Shown here piece after piece: positions 1 through 8,463 of a DNA stretch of 64,000 bases (the first letter of the stretch is position 1; every line of letters starts with the position of its first letter). Both the position numbers and the translations under genes were made by a program. Source of the stretch: Nostoc mirabile CHAB5784 (GTDB lineage Bacteria > Cyanobacteriota > Cyanobacteriia > Cyanobacteriales > Nostocaceae); assembly GCF_020829645.1 (NCBI RefSeq), contig NZ_JAIVFS010000008.1, positions 62,001-126,000 on the forward strand. Reading direction: 5' to 3'. The notes below the pieces were generated by a model. It did no database searches, had not been told where the DNA came from, and saw only the letters and a program-made list of their open reading frames with translations.

Positions 1-438
1 CTCAACGGCTTGCTCAGGGCATTGCTTGGGGCGAGGTATGTACCAAAAACTTTTTATCAAATGAGAAATGCTGATTTTGCCGTTAGTTCTTAACTTTAGT
101 TGTGAACCACACTACTTTAGACGCGTTTGCCCTTAGCACTTACGCACTGTACAAATGCATCATGATGTGAATTAAGGATCTTGAGGAAGTTTTCAGGCTT
201 TTCTTAATTATCCTGCGATCGGAAATAGACCATGCTGTAGGGGCTAAACTTTGCTCATACGTGTCAACTTAAGTCAGAGAGCTTCATTCCAGAGTCATTT
301 TACCCCACACGCCAGATGCTCCATTTGGGGAGACCCTAAGACCGCACTGGCTCCCCTTAATCCCCTCCCCGTGAACGGGGAGGGGAGATTTTGTCGCTAG
401 ACAAAAGCGGGGTGGGGTTGCGAGGGCATAATTAGTAA
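1..438. other. 5' flank without a clear gene
   Basis: No complete gene is seen. The first 72 bases are open in one forward frame ending in TGA and could be the tail of an upstream gene, but the piece is too short to assign. The right half is occupied by an interspersed repeat, listed separately. Confidence 0.4.
303..422 (+). repeat. about 120-bp interspersed repeat, copy 1
   Basis: This stretch of C- and G-runs matches the reverse complement of 55670-55783 over nearly its whole length. Shared blocks include TTGGGGAGACC, AAGACCGCACTGGCTCCCCT and GGGGTGGGGT. It contains a small internal hairpin of C-run and G-run. It abuts the start of the membrane-protein ORF at 439, so it may have removed or displaced the start of that gene. 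Confidence 0.75.
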
Positions 439-1191
439 TTGGTGGACTTTTCAGCACTTGCCAGCGCTCTCTTTTTCAGCACTATTGTTTTTATAACTCG
501 ACCAAGATTAGAAAATAGTTGGACTAGCTCTAGTCTTTTAGCAACTTTGACTATTACGATTGCCACATTTGCAGTCGTATATATGGGTAGTATGCTTGTC
601 CTCAATCTTATTACAAATATTTGGATTTTCTACCGGATTTTCGGAAAGAAGAATCTCGATATTAATCCTCTTCATCCCGATCGCTGTGGCGGTCTTCGAT
701 GTCTAAGTGATTATTCACTTCAAACTGCCTATCTAGTTGGTGTATTAGGTATCTTGATTGGCGTGATTGAGTATCAGGTGATTACACAAGGTATCGAAAA
801 AGAATTGTGGTTTGTTCATCTGGTAATTCCACTATATATTTTGCTATCAATGGAATGTTTTTTTGGGCCATTGCTGGCAGCACATAGCGGTATGAAAAGA
901 GCTAAAGAAGAGTCTTTACATAAAATCGCTCGACAGTTCCGAGCAGAGTATTCAGGGATTTATACTAGTCTGGCTGAAGAGACAGAAGCTTTCAAGAAAA
1001 AATCTGAAAAAATTCAGCAGCTACGTGCCTTGTACACTATGACTGATGAGTTACCCGTTTGGCCCTTCGATGTCAAAACTTTCCGTCGATATCTCCTAAC
1101 TGTGCCTACTCCTCTTATTGGTAGTTTAATTGGTATAGTTCAAAAATTGTTGATAAATCTACTCAAGCAACAGGGTATCAAACTTGGTTAG
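439..1191 (+). CDS. multi-pass membrane protein, probably 5'-truncated
   Basis: The 250-aa product shows about four hydrophobic segments (roughly residues 5-20, 30-60, 95-115 and 125-148), followed by a charged helical stretch near 155-195. After the second hydrophobic block comes the motif LHPDRCGGL, which recurs in a widespread family of uncharacterised bacterial membrane proteins. The only available start is TTG, directly after an interspersed repeat, and the protein begins in the middle of a hydrophobic helix. The true N-terminus was therefore probably lost when the repeat arrived. No function can be assigned. The gene stands alone and it is unclear whether it is still expressed. Confidence 0.55.
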   Translation: MVDFSALASALFFSTIVFITRPRLENSWTSSSLLATLTITIATFAVVYMGSMLVLNLITNIWIFYRIFGKKNLDINPLHPDRCGGLRCLSDYSLQTAYLVGVLGILIGVIEYQVITQGIEKELWFVHLVIPLYILLSMECFFGPLLAAHSGMKRAKEESLHKIARQFRAEYSGIYTSLAEETEAFKKKSEKIQQLRALYTMTDELPVWPFDVKTFRRYLLTVPTPLIGSLIGIVQKLLINLLKQQGIKLG

Positions 1192-1266
1192 TTAAAGGCG
1201 TTATCAAATAAAACAGCTTTTCCTTGTGTTGTTTGAGGCTACCGCGTGGCTTTTGGTCTAATATAG

Positions 1267-1458
1267 TTGCTGATATATGCAGGTACGTCAATTTGGGGAT
1301 GCAAGCCTGAATCGGCAATGGGTTTTGCCACATTCAATTGCAAGGGAATTTCCCCAGCCCATACTGGTAGTGAATTTATTTTGGGTTACGCTGAATTAAA
1401 TGAGCAGCAAATTCAGGAAGGAGTACGCCGATTAGCTCAGGTAATTTTGGGTGCTTAA
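1267..1458 (+). pseudogene. C-terminal remnant of a MocR/PdxR-type (GntR-aminotransferase) regulator
   Basis: A 63-codon fragment ends in GYAELNEQQIQEGVRRLAQV, the typical end of the aminotransferase-like domain of MocR-family transcriptional regulators (LGYA.L.E..I.EGVRRLA). A stop lies just upstream in frame and there is no DNA-binding or PLP-lysine region, so only the last part of a gene of about 450-500 codons remains. The preceding residues, including a short Cys-containing stretch, align poorly with the family and may already be eroded. Not expected to be functional. Confidence 0.6.
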
Positions 1459-2014
1459 AATGTCAGTAAAACAGTTGAGAATCCAAGCAGCGCACTAGCT
1501 ACCCTAAAGTATTTTTATTTTTGCTTGACAAATTACCTCTAATCCTTACTATTTACAAAATATTTTGTATTGCTAATAACAAACTTTGTTATTCATTTAA
1601 TATTAAAAATTTTAGATATTCTTATTTATACAGATTACCTATGAAATTGCTTCCGAACAATTTGCTCAAGCCCCAAGTCTGACCAAGCTTGATTTTGTGC
1701 AGCTTTACAACTAATTGGTATTAGTACAATTATCAAGCAAGTAAATTCTGGAAATTGTATTTAATTTACTAATCAGGATTTATTTTTCTGATAAGGTTTA
1801 GTAAAGCCAAGTTTTACCTCTTCTTTGTATTACTACTACCACATCGTAAGAATACCTAAGTTTTTGATTAGCCATCAAGGAGGAGAAAATATCAATAATC
1901 TTGTGGTGTTCAAAGATAACGTGTAATTAAATACACTTTTCTATTCGCTATTTTGTGTTATTGCCACAGTATTTCCTAAATGTTTTCCATGAGAACTGAG
2001 GCAGAGAGGATAAT
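1459..2014. other. AT-rich intergenic stretch
   Basis: No gene of convincing length is seen. A short open stretch near 1641-1711 might be a gene crumb but is not recognisable. The last 20 bases carry a good ribosome binding site (GAGAGGA) for the permease-like gene at 2015. Confidence 0.4.
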
Positions 2015-2575
2015 ATGTTTTTAGACATTTTAGCTAGCCTGCAACGGTTATTTGTCGGTTACATTCCAGCCGTTGTCTTGGGTAGTTTTATCGGATATTT
2101 CATAGGGATTAATAACATGATTTATCAGCTATTTAGGCTGATATTTCAGATACCACATAGTATCCCTCCTATAGCTTTGCTACCTATTGCCCTAATAGCA
2201 TTCCAAGAGAGCGAATCGGCTGCTATTATAGTAGTTTTTTTGGGAACTCTCTGGACGATGATTATTAATACGGCAATAGGGATGCGGCATTTTCATAGAC
2301 AGAATAAGAACTTTCGAGTAGCTATATTTCATCTATTTCACGCCTTGAAAGTTAGCATTTGGGTAGCTTGGTTTATAGTTATTGCTACAGAAATGTTAAT
2401 CGGCCCAAAAGGACTTGGCTTTACCCTTTGGGATGCTTATAAAGCTGGCAATGCCGATTACATAATCCAGGTGATCATCTACATCGGTATCATTGGGTTT
2501 TTGCTAGATCAATTACTAGATTTCGCAGCCTATATTCTCTCGCAAATGGTTTCTGATGGGAAAAAATCTTCCTAA
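2015..2575 (+). CDS. degenerate ABC transporter permease of the NrtB/SsuC type
   Basis: The 186-aa protein resembles inner-membrane permeases for nitrate, bicarbonate or sulfonate uptake (BPD_transp_1 fold), with IPHSIPPIALLPIALIAF near residues 46-63 and the conserved end IATEMLIGPKGLGFTLWDAY near 123-142. Family members are about 250-280 aa. Here the first membrane helices are absent, and the stretch between INTAIGM and the ATEML helix is roughly 25-30 residues too short. The missing part is the EAA loop that docks on the ATPase. The reading frame is otherwise open and has a good ribosome binding site. No ATPase or binding protein is adjacent. I infer a decaying gene whose product could not couple to an ATPase. 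Confidence 0.6.
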   Translation: MFLDILASLQRLFVGYIPAVVLGSFIGYFIGINNMIYQLFRLIFQIPHSIPPIALLPIALIAFQESESAAIIVVFLGTLWTMIINTAIGMRHFHRQNKNFRVAIFHLFHALKVSIWVAWFIVIATEMLIGPKGLGFTLWDAYKAGNADYIIQVIIYIGIIGFLLDQLLDFAAYILSQMVSDGKKSS

Positions 2576-2582
2576 ATTTTTT

Positions 2583-2873
2583 CTAGTACAGACGGCGGAA
2601 ATAAACATACCATTTAAAATGGCGCAAGAAGCTCGGAATACAATTATTTTGACTTTTGGGAACTTCCAAATTAAAAAATATCCAAAAATCTCATACAACA
2701 ATCCTCTCTCTTCTTCATCTCTCGGTGTCGCGCCACTTGCTTCTCCCAAGGGGAGACGCTGCGCGAACAAGTCTCTTAACCGCAAGGGCGCACTGGCTTC
2801 TCTGCGCCTCTGTGGTTCGTTTTCTTGGATACTTTATTTCTTGGAAATCCCTTGACTTTTGACTTTTGCCTTG
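2583..2873 (-). repeat. CTAGTAC-family MITE, copy 1, interrupted by another MITE
   Basis: The left part (2583-2657) starts with CTAGTACAG and carries the palindromic core CCATTTAAAATGG. It is nearly identical to 51226-51288 and 55920-55986 in reverse orientation. The right part (2852-2873) ends in GACTTTTGCCTTG, as in the copy at 52968. The two parts are separated by the unrelated MITE at 2658-2851. The right part supplies the last codons of the gene fragment on the minus strand. Confidence 0.65.
2658..2851. mobile_element. MITE with GGGA.TTCCAA terminal inverted repeats, copy A
   Basis: The ends are imperfect inverted repeats of about 24 bp: GGGAACTTCCAAATTAAAAA at the left, and the complement of a right end finishing in TTTATTTCTTGGAAATCCC. 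The element is flanked by a 9-bp direct repeat TTGACTTTT (2649-2657 and 2852-2860), although TTGACTTTT also occurs naturally in tandem here. It is longer than copy B (3230-3349) because an extra repeat rich in CGC and GCG sits inside. It encodes nothing. Confidence 0.75.
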
Positions 2874-3229
2874 GGGATTGCACCCTGCCAGCTAATAGTT
2901 TGCTTCGCAGAACGTATTCCTAAAGAACGAGTTGCTACGACTTCAATATCAACGTTGACACCAGGGCGTAAAACTTCGTCAGGAATTTTGAGCTTGCCCA
3001 AAGCTAGAGTAAAACGGTTGTAGTCACGAGTCACAAGTTCGTTGGGAATATCACCTTCATATTCAGTTTTATAGCCAGAAAAACCGTGCAAGCTATCCTG
3101 TGCGCGGAATTTTACGCGAAACTGAGTATTAATAGCATCAGACTTTGCTGCCAAATCGACTATTTTTAAGTTGAGGTTTTGTCCTGCATCGGCAAACTCT
3201 GCCACAGCTAACCGGGTAACATCTTTTTT
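2834..3229 (-). pseudogene. fragment of an unidentified gene cut by two MITEs
   Basis: About 130 codons read continuously on the minus strand. The longest stretch with a start codon begins at a GTG at 3205, but homologous-looking sequence (DVTRLAV) continues upstream until the inverted repeat of MITE B. The upstream part is therefore missing. The 3' end now reads into MITE copy A, which supplies the last codons (GISKK) and the stop. The sequence looks beta-rich with a central FRVKFRAQDSLHGFSGY stretch. I do not recognise the family. It is most likely a nonfunctional remnant. Confidence 0.5.
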
Positions 3230-3349
3230 GGGAATTCCAAATAAAAAAATATCCCAAAACTGACGCGAAAATTCTCTCTATTTCTTCTCTCTGTGTTCTC
3301 TGCGTCTCTGTGGTTCGTTTATTTGGATAATTTATTTCTTGGAAATCCC
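3230..3349. mobile_element. MITE with GGGA.TTCCAA terminal inverted repeats, copy B
   Basis: A 120-bp element in the same orientation as copy A and about 85 percent identical to it over the shared parts, including the ends (GGGAATTCCAAATAAAAAAA and TTTATTTCTTGGAAATCCC) and the internal CTCTGTGGTTCGTTT block. No clear target duplication is seen here. It cuts off the 5' end of the minus-strand gene fragment at 2834-3229. Confidence 0.75.
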
Positions 3350-3420
3350 TTATGTCGTGGCTGACGCGATCGCGTTGATAACCATGCGTCAACGTAGCAC
3401 ACACCTAGCTTAATAACCGA

Positions 3421-4443
3421 TCAAGCTGTTGTTGGGTTGTCATTAACCTTAACAATCAGCTTGCCAAAATTATCACCTCGAAGTAAACCGATAAATGCAC
3501 TAGGAGCGTTCTCTAAACCAACAACTACATCTTCTTTATACTTGAGTTGACCAGACTGCAACCATCCAGAAACATCACGCAAAAAATCATTAAACCGATG
3601 TTGATAATCGCTAACTAAGAAACCTTTGATTAAAGCTCGTTTGATTAGTAGTGGCATTAAATTAGGCCCTGATGGAGTAGATGTAGCGTTATACTCCGAA
3701 ATCAAACCTACTAATGGAATTCTTGCCCCAAGGTTGATTTGCTGCAACACAACTTCTAAAATTACACCTGCTGTATTGTCATAGTAAACATCAATGCCAT
3801 TAGGGGCAGCTTGTTTAAGGGCTGAATCAAGTTCTTGAGTTTTGCGATTAATGCCAACATCAAAACCTAATTCCTTAACTATATAATCCCGCTTATCGTC
3901 ACTCCCGACAATTCCCACTACTCGCGCACCTTTAATTTTGGCAATTTGACCTGCTACTGCACCGACAGCACCAGAAGCGGCTGAAACCACAACAGTTTCA
4001 CCTTCTTTCGGTTGACCAACATCAAGTAGAGCAGCATAAGCAGTCAGACCAGGCATACCCAGTACACCTAAACTATAGGATAAAGGTGCTTGAGTAGGAT
4101 CAAGTTTACGCAGTGTCTCACCCTTAGATACAGCATAAGTTTGCCAACCGTTATTGCTAAGAACAAAATCTCCAACTTTAAATTGAGGATGATTTGATTT
4201 AATTACTTGACTGACTGTACCACCTACAATAACTGAACCCAATTCTACTGATGCAGCATAAGACTTACCTCCACTAATGCGACCACGCATGTAAGGATCG
4301 AGAGATAGATAAATAGTGCGGCTAAGAATTTCGTTTTCACCCGGTTCGGGAGTTGGTGTTTCTACTAAAGCAAAATCACTCTCCTTTGGTTCGCCGACTG
4401 GACGACTTTTAAGGATGATTTGTTTGTTAATTAAATCAGACAT
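3421..4443 (-). CDS. NADP-dependent oxidoreductase, medium-chain dehydrogenase/reductase (CurA/YncB type)
   Basis: This 340-aa cytosolic protein belongs to the zinc-free MDR branch of quinone, alkenal and curcumin reductases, which reduce activated carbon-carbon double bonds with NADPH. Family landmarks are the N-terminal SLDPYMRGRI motif (about residues 48-57), GMPGLTAYAAL (about 128-138) and the nucleotide-binding VVSAASGAVGAVAGQIAK (about 151-168). No zinc-ligand cysteines are seen. Length and both ends fit the family. It stands alone on the minus strand with an ATG start preceded by GAGGAAAA. The substrate cannot be told from sequence. Confidence 0.9.
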   Translation of the reverse strand: MSDLINKQIILKSRPVGEPKESDFALVETPTPEPGENEILSRTIYLSLDPYMRGRISGGKSYAASVELGSVIVGGTVSQVIKSNHPQFKVGDFVLSNNGWQTYAVSKGETLRKLDPTQAPLSYSLGVLGMPGLTAYAALLDVGQPKEGETVVVSAASGAVGAVAGQIAKIKGARVVGIVGSDDKRDYIVKELGFDVGINRKTQELDSALKQAAPNGIDVYYDNTAGVILEVVLQQINLGARIPLVGLISEYNATSTPSGPNLMPLLIKRALIKGFLVSDYQHRFNDFLRDVSGWLQSGQLKYKEDVVVGLENAPSAFIGLLRGDNFGKLIVKVNDNPTTA

Positions 4444-4680
4444 AAGTTATTTTCCTCTAAATTAATCTGACCATTTATTGGTATACAGATGTGTATTCCG
4501 AAAATACTTCTACCTTTAGTGTGAGACTTACAAAAAATCTAGGATTCCTATTTTATTTTTCAACAAACTCCGTACAACTCGAAAAGGCTGATTACCTATT
4601 CCCCACTTCCTGCATACACAAATAAGTTAAAAAATAAAATTGGATTGGTATATTCTCAGTAAGTAAGATTAATTAAACAG

Positions 4681-5178
4681 TTAATTATTGAAAAATCTGC
4701 TAATTTTCCACTCACTCCGTAAAATGCTGTAAATATAATCATCCCATAGTTTACCGTCTAACTCGTGATGTTCTCTTAAAATTCCATCTCTATGAAAACC
4801 GAGCTTGTCAAGTAGTTTAACTGAACCAATGTTGAAAGCAGCAGTCTGACAATATAATTTGTTGAGTTCTGTTGTTGTCAACAGGTAATCGATGGCAGTA
4901 ATCAACATTTTTGTTCCTAGACCCTGTTTTCGCAATTTTGGGTTGATGGTATATCCAAATTCTGCCGAACGATTTCGTGGGTTAATATCAAAATATCTGA
5001 ATTTTCCTACAGGTTCTTCTAATCCATCTATGAAGAAAGCAAAAACTATTGCTTTATCACTTATGGTAATTCTTTGACCGTCAATAATCGGACGGCATGT
5101 TTTTGTTTCTAGGCGGTCAAATTTACCCCAGTCATTAAAGGCTATCTGGTGTTCAGGAGTTGCAGGTTCAATCCACAT
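4681..5178 (-). CDS. GNAT-family N-acetyltransferase (RimJ/RimL-like)
   Basis: The 165-aa protein has the acetyl-CoA fold of RimJ/RimL-type acetyltransferases: EFGYTINPKLRKQGLGTKM (residues about 88-106, pyrophosphate-binding loop) and the C-terminal SVKLLDKLGFHRDGILREH signature. I place the start at the ATG at 5178. The open frame continues 17 codons upstream, but that part lies inside a MITE beginning at 5199, so it is not native. The MITE sits about 20 bp before the start codon and has probably replaced the original promoter region. The substrate is unknown. Confidence 0.8.
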   Translation of the reverse strand: MWIEPATPEHQIAFNDWGKFDRLETKTCRPIIDGQRITISDKAIVFAFFIDGLEEPVGKFRYFDINPRNRSAEFGYTINPKLRKQGLGTKMLITAIDYLLTTTELNKLYCQTAAFNIGSVKLLDKLGFHRDGILREHHELDGKLWDDYIYSILRSEWKISRFFNN

Positions 5179-5198
5179 AATTAATTTGCCTACGCAGA

Positions 5199-5295
5199 CT
5201 AGTACCGCAAAGCGGAAGTCAAAAGTCAAAAGGAATATAGCGTAAGAGTTTCGTTGATTTGGAATGGGTGGTTTATTTTCGCCGTGCTGTACTAG
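5199..5295 (+). mobile_element. CTAGTAC-family MITE, copy 2
   Basis: A 97-bp element starts with CTAGTACCGCAAAGCGG and ends with GCTGTACTAG. Its interior matches the other copies (for example TTTATTTTCGCC before the right end). The TIR is CTAGTAC(C/A)GC. To the right, 5296-5345 is an in-frame crumb (LAENQAFLDVARKFKAE then stop) of an unidentified gene. The rest up to 5479 holds nothing recognisable. Confidence 0.75.
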
Positions 5296-5479
5296 CAGAA
5301 AATCAAGCTTTTTTAGATGTTGCCAGAAAGTTTAAAGCAGAGTAGTAAGCTGTTCCACATTTAAATTGCATCATTGCGGCGGGCAAGATGCCCACCCCAC
5401 AAGAGTTATATAAATTTTAGATATGCAAACTAGATGTGGTTTAGCTTAACTGGCGTGCGACTTCCAGTCATCTTGGTAT

Positions 5480-5914
5480 CTAAGACAATGTTACTGAATG
5501 TCTTTTTAATAGCAACTCCTCTGTTTGTAGCTGGACAAAAGTACTCTTGACGAATTCTGCGATCTCTATTCGATTCCCACCGGGATCGCGGAGGAAAAAC
5601 CGCACGCATCCTGGGAGCGGTCGTTGATCGGGAATAATTTCTACCCCATGTCCTTTTAGGTGTTCCTCAAAGGCGTTCAAGTTATCGACTTGAAAACAAT
5701 AATGCCGTCTAGATCCTTGGTTATTGGTGTTTTTCTCTGTACTAATGTGCAGCTCAATGTCTCCCAACTTGTACCACGCTCCTGAATCGTTTTTGATTAC
5801 CTCAGGTCTGGGAATTTCAGTCAATCCCAAAACTTTGCTGTAGAAAAACAGCATTGCATCCTCCACCTCAAGAGGATAAGTTACCTGAATATGATGAACT
5901 GCATTAAGCTTCAT
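5480..5914 (-). CDS. VOC-family (glyoxalase/bleomycin-resistance-like) protein
   Basis: The 144-aa protein has one vicinal-oxygen-chelate module: HHIQVTYP at the N-terminus, IELHIS near residue 54, HYCFQVDNL near 71, and GNRIEIAEF near 113. Together these provide the His/His/Glu metal-ligand pattern of the fold. The last 20 residues extend beyond the usual end. Members can be lyases, dioxygenases or drug-binding proteins, so no reaction is assigned. A GNAT gene follows upstream on the same strand with a 50-bp gap, so the two may be co-transcribed. Confidence 0.8.
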   Translation of the reverse strand: MKLNAVHHIQVTYPLEVEDAMLFFYSKVLGLTEIPRPEVIKNDSGAWYKLGDIELHISTEKNTNNQGSRRHYCFQVDNLNAFEEHLKGHGVEIIPDQRPLPGCVRFFLRDPGGNRIEIAEFVKSTFVQLQTEELLLKRHSVTLS

Positions 5915-5964
5915 AAATTTTTTTCCTAGTTTGGGTTAAATTTGGCAACTCTACAATCAATCAC

Positions 5965-6378
5965 CTATGCGACAAGCTTTCCCATACTGATGCGTTCTTC
6001 GACGAGATAGCCAAGTTTTCTATAAAACTCAACTACTTCTGCGTTGGAGACACGAACTTGGAGATTGATTTTGAGGCATCCCATCGCTATCAATACCTTC
6101 TCTGCGTGTCGCACTAGCTTGCTACCAATACCCTGCCGTTGATAGTGAGGACTGACCGCAACTGTGTATAGCCAACCGCGATGCCCGTCATATCCTGCCA
6201 TTATAGTGCCTATAATTACAGAGTTAATCTCCGTAACGAAAAACAACTCAGGCTGTACAGCAAGTTTCTGACTGATTACCAATTTTGGGCTGCTGTGCGA
6301 TGGGTTATTAGGAAACACCTCATCCCACAGAGCACTTACTGATTCAACATCAGATTCTTGATATAGTCTGATATTCAT
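5965..6378 (-). CDS. GNAT-family N-acetyltransferase
   Basis: A 137-aa single-domain acetyltransferase. The acetyl-CoA binding region is VAVSPHYQRQGIGSKLVRHAE (about residues 73-93), and VRVSNAEVVEFYRKLGY (about 108-124) is the usual GNAT C-terminal motif. Size and ends fit the family. It is the first gene of a possible two-gene unit with the VOC gene at 5480-5914 and is divergent from the dienelactone hydrolase gene at 6531. The substrate is not predictable. Confidence 0.85.
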   Translation of the reverse strand: MNIRLYQESDVESVSALWDEVFPNNPSHSSPKLVISQKLAVQPELFFVTEINSVIIGTIMAGYDGHRGWLYTVAVSPHYQRQGIGSKLVRHAEKVLIAMGCLKINLQVRVSNAEVVEFYRKLGYLVEERISMGKLVA

Positions 6379-6440
6379 CTACATCTCTAAATCAAAGGAC
6401 TTGCCTTTGCCTATGGTTTGTGAAATACTACTCTATAAAC

Positions 6441-6459
6441 TACGGTAAATCGGTAAATT
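6441..6459 (+). promoter_or_regulatory. candidate operator: TACGGTAAATC upstream of the first sulfur locus
   Basis: The 11-mer TACGGTAAATC occurs here, followed directly by a second CGGTAAAT half. It recurs exactly at 14141-14151 upstream of the second SsuA-like gene. It lies 72-90 bp before the dienelactone hydrolase start. Role inferred from position and recurrence only. Confidence 0.35.
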
Positions 6460-6530
6460 TTAAGTAATATAAGTACAAAACTTACCATAAAACATTTCGT
6501 CCTCAAAGCAATTACAGGCTAATCCCTAAG

Positions 6531-7286
6531 ATGACAAACACAGAAATTCGCACCGCTCAAGTTAAAGTCCCTAACGGTGATTTGCAAATAGATGCTTACT
6601 TAGCTGAACCAGCACAAAAGGGAACCTTCCCAGCTGTTATCGTGATTCAGGAAATCTTTGGCGTCAATATTCACATTCGGGAAGTTGCTGAGAAATTTGC
6701 CAAAGAGGGGTATGTGGCGATCGCACCGACTTTATTTCAACGCACCGCTCCCGGTTTTGAGGGTGGATACACGCCTGAAGATGTCCAGCAAGGAAGAGGG
6801 TATAAGGAGCAGACAACAGCAGATGAAATATTGAGTGATATTAAAGCTGCGATCGCCTATTTAAAAACTCTACCAAATGTGCAAGGAGATGCGATCGGCT
6901 CCATTGGTTTCTGCTTTGGCGGCCACGTCGTTTACCTAGCTGCCACATTACCAGATATTAAAGTTACAGCTTCCTTCTATGGTGGCGGTATTCCCAACTC
7001 AACTCCCGGCGGTGGAGAACCAACGATCACCCGTACTCCTGATATTAAAGGCCCCATTTACGCATTCTTTGGTCTTGAAGATAAAGGAATCCCCTTGGAG
7101 CAAACAGAGCAGATCGAGGCGGAACTGAAGAAATATCAGATTCCTCATGCTGTCTTCCGCTATCCTGGTGCAGAACACGGCTTTTTCTGCAACCATCGCG
7201 CCAGCTACAATGCCGAAGCTGCTGCCGATGCTTGGAAAAACGTTCAAGAACTGTTCCAAAAAAACCTTCAGCTTCAAAAAGTCTAA
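6531..7286 (+). CDS. dienelactone hydrolase family protein
   Basis: A 251-aa cytosolic alpha/beta hydrolase. The nucleophile elbow is GFCFGGH (Cys at about residue 126), with the acidic residue in GLEDKG (about 183-188) and the histidine in GAEHGFF (about 219-225), giving the Cys-Asp-His triad of dienelactone hydrolases. These enzymes open lactones of catechol degradation or act on related esters; in cyanobacteria the substrate is generally unknown. The ATG start is followed by a typical N-terminus. It lies 113 bp before the SsuA-like gene on the same strand, so shared expression with the sulfur genes is possible. Confidence 0.9.
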   Translation: MTNTEIRTAQVKVPNGDLQIDAYLAEPAQKGTFPAVIVIQEIFGVNIHIREVAEKFAKEGYVAIAPTLFQRTAPGFEGGYTPEDVQQGRGYKEQTTADEILSDIKAAIAYLKTLPNVQGDAIGSIGFCFGGHVVYLAATLPDIKVTASFYGGGIPNSTPGGGEPTITRTPDIKGPIYAFFGLEDKGIPLEQTEQIEAELKKYQIPHAVFRYPGAEHGFFCNHRASYNAEAAADAWKNVQELFQKNLQLQKV

Positions 7287-7399
7287 ATCTTTGAGTTAGG
7301 AGCAATACGCGCTTTGGGCACACAGATGTGCGCCTCTACTGAACGTCGGCAAATATTAGCCAAATAGTCAAAAGCAAATAAAAATAAAGTATCACATCG

Positions 7400-8446
7400 A
7401 TGATTACCGCCTTCAAACAGCCACGAGTTAACATTTTCCAACGTTTTTCACTATTTCTATTACCTGGATTATTAACAATCTCAACAACTTTAATTAGTTG
7501 CTCAGTCCAAACCGCAAACTCAGAAAATCAAGCCACTGGTTTGAAAACCAAAGTTGTCCGAATGGGATATCAAAGTTCTGGGGATATTGTCAGACTAAAA
7601 GGATTGATAGAAAAGCGTCTACAGCCTTTAGGTGTTTCCGTCGAATGGGCGCAATTTGCCGCAGGGCCACAACTGATGGAAGCTATGAATGTGGGTAGGG
7701 TTGATATTGGCTCTGTAGGCGAAACTCCCCCGATATTTGCCCAAGCGGCTGGGACATCTTTAGTCTACGTTGCTAGTAATAAACCCAGCACTGGTAAAGG
7801 AAGCGGAATTCTAGTTCAAAATAATTCAACAATTCGCACGTTGGCCGACCTCAAAGGTAAAAAAGTAGTTTTTCAAAAGGGTTCTGCTTCCCATTACTTA
7901 TTAATAAAAGCTTTGGAAGAGGCTGGTTTGAAATATAGTGATGTTCAAGCCATTAGTCTCCCACCTTCAGAAGCCCGTGATGCTTTTATTCAAGGAAAAA
8001 TTGATGCCTGGGTAACTTGGGACCCTTATTTAGCGGTGGCACAAAAAAAGGCAAATGCTCGTGTTTTGAGAGATGCTAGTGGCATTTCTACTCAGGGCGG
8101 ATATTACATGGCGGCGCGAAAGTTTGCCACAGAAAATCCGAAATTAGTGCGATTAGTTCTTGAAGAGATAGATAACACAGGTCAATGGGCTGAGAAAAAC
8201 CGAGCAGAAGTTGTAAAACTTACTATTCCTCACCTCAAAATTGATGAAGATATTTTAACAACAATGGTTGAAAGGCGAACTTCTGGCTTAAGACCAATTA
8301 CGCCAGAAATCATGAAAAATCAACAGAAGATAGCTGATTTGTTTGCCAAAGAAAAAGTTATTCCTAAACCAATTAGTATCAAGGAAGCGATGCTAACTAG
8401 TGAAGAATATGCAGCCATTACACCAGAAACTATCAGTCAGAAATAG
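7400..8446 (+). CDS. aliphatic sulfonate ABC transporter substrate-binding lipoprotein (SsuA family)
   Basis: The 348-aa protein is a periplasmic solute-binding protein. The N-terminal signal ends in a lipobox-like LISC (Cys at about residue 34), followed by [10 protein letters not shown] and [29 protein letters not shown] (an alternation typical of SsuA/TauA proteins), [19 protein letters not shown] and [12 protein letters not shown]. It should bind alkanesulfonates or similar sulfur compounds. The SsuD gene follows after 17 bp, so they form an operon. The matching permease and ATPase are absent from the window, so it must work with a transporter encoded elsewhere. Confidence 0.9.
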   Translation: MITAFKQPRVNIFQRFSLFLLPGLLTISTTLISCSVQTANSENQATGLKTKVVRMGYQSSGDIVRLKGLIEKRLQPLGVSVEWAQFAAGPQLMEAMNVGRVDIGSVGETPPIFAQAAGTSLVYVASNKPSTGKGSGILVQNNSTIRTLADLKGKKVVFQKGSASHYLLIKALEEAGLKYSDVQAISLPPSEARDAFIQGKIDAWVTWDPYLAVAQKKANARVLRDASGISTQGGYYMAARKFATENPKLVRLVLEEIDNTGQWAEKNRAEVVKLTIPHLKIDEDILTTMVERRTSGLRPITPEIMKNQQKIADLFAKEKVIPKPISIKEAMLTSEEYAAITPETISQK

Positions 8447-8463
8447 CGCCAGGAGATAGGAAC

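Noticed and set aside
1..72. Partial gene at the left edge
   Set aside because: Only about 23 codons, with no recognisable family.
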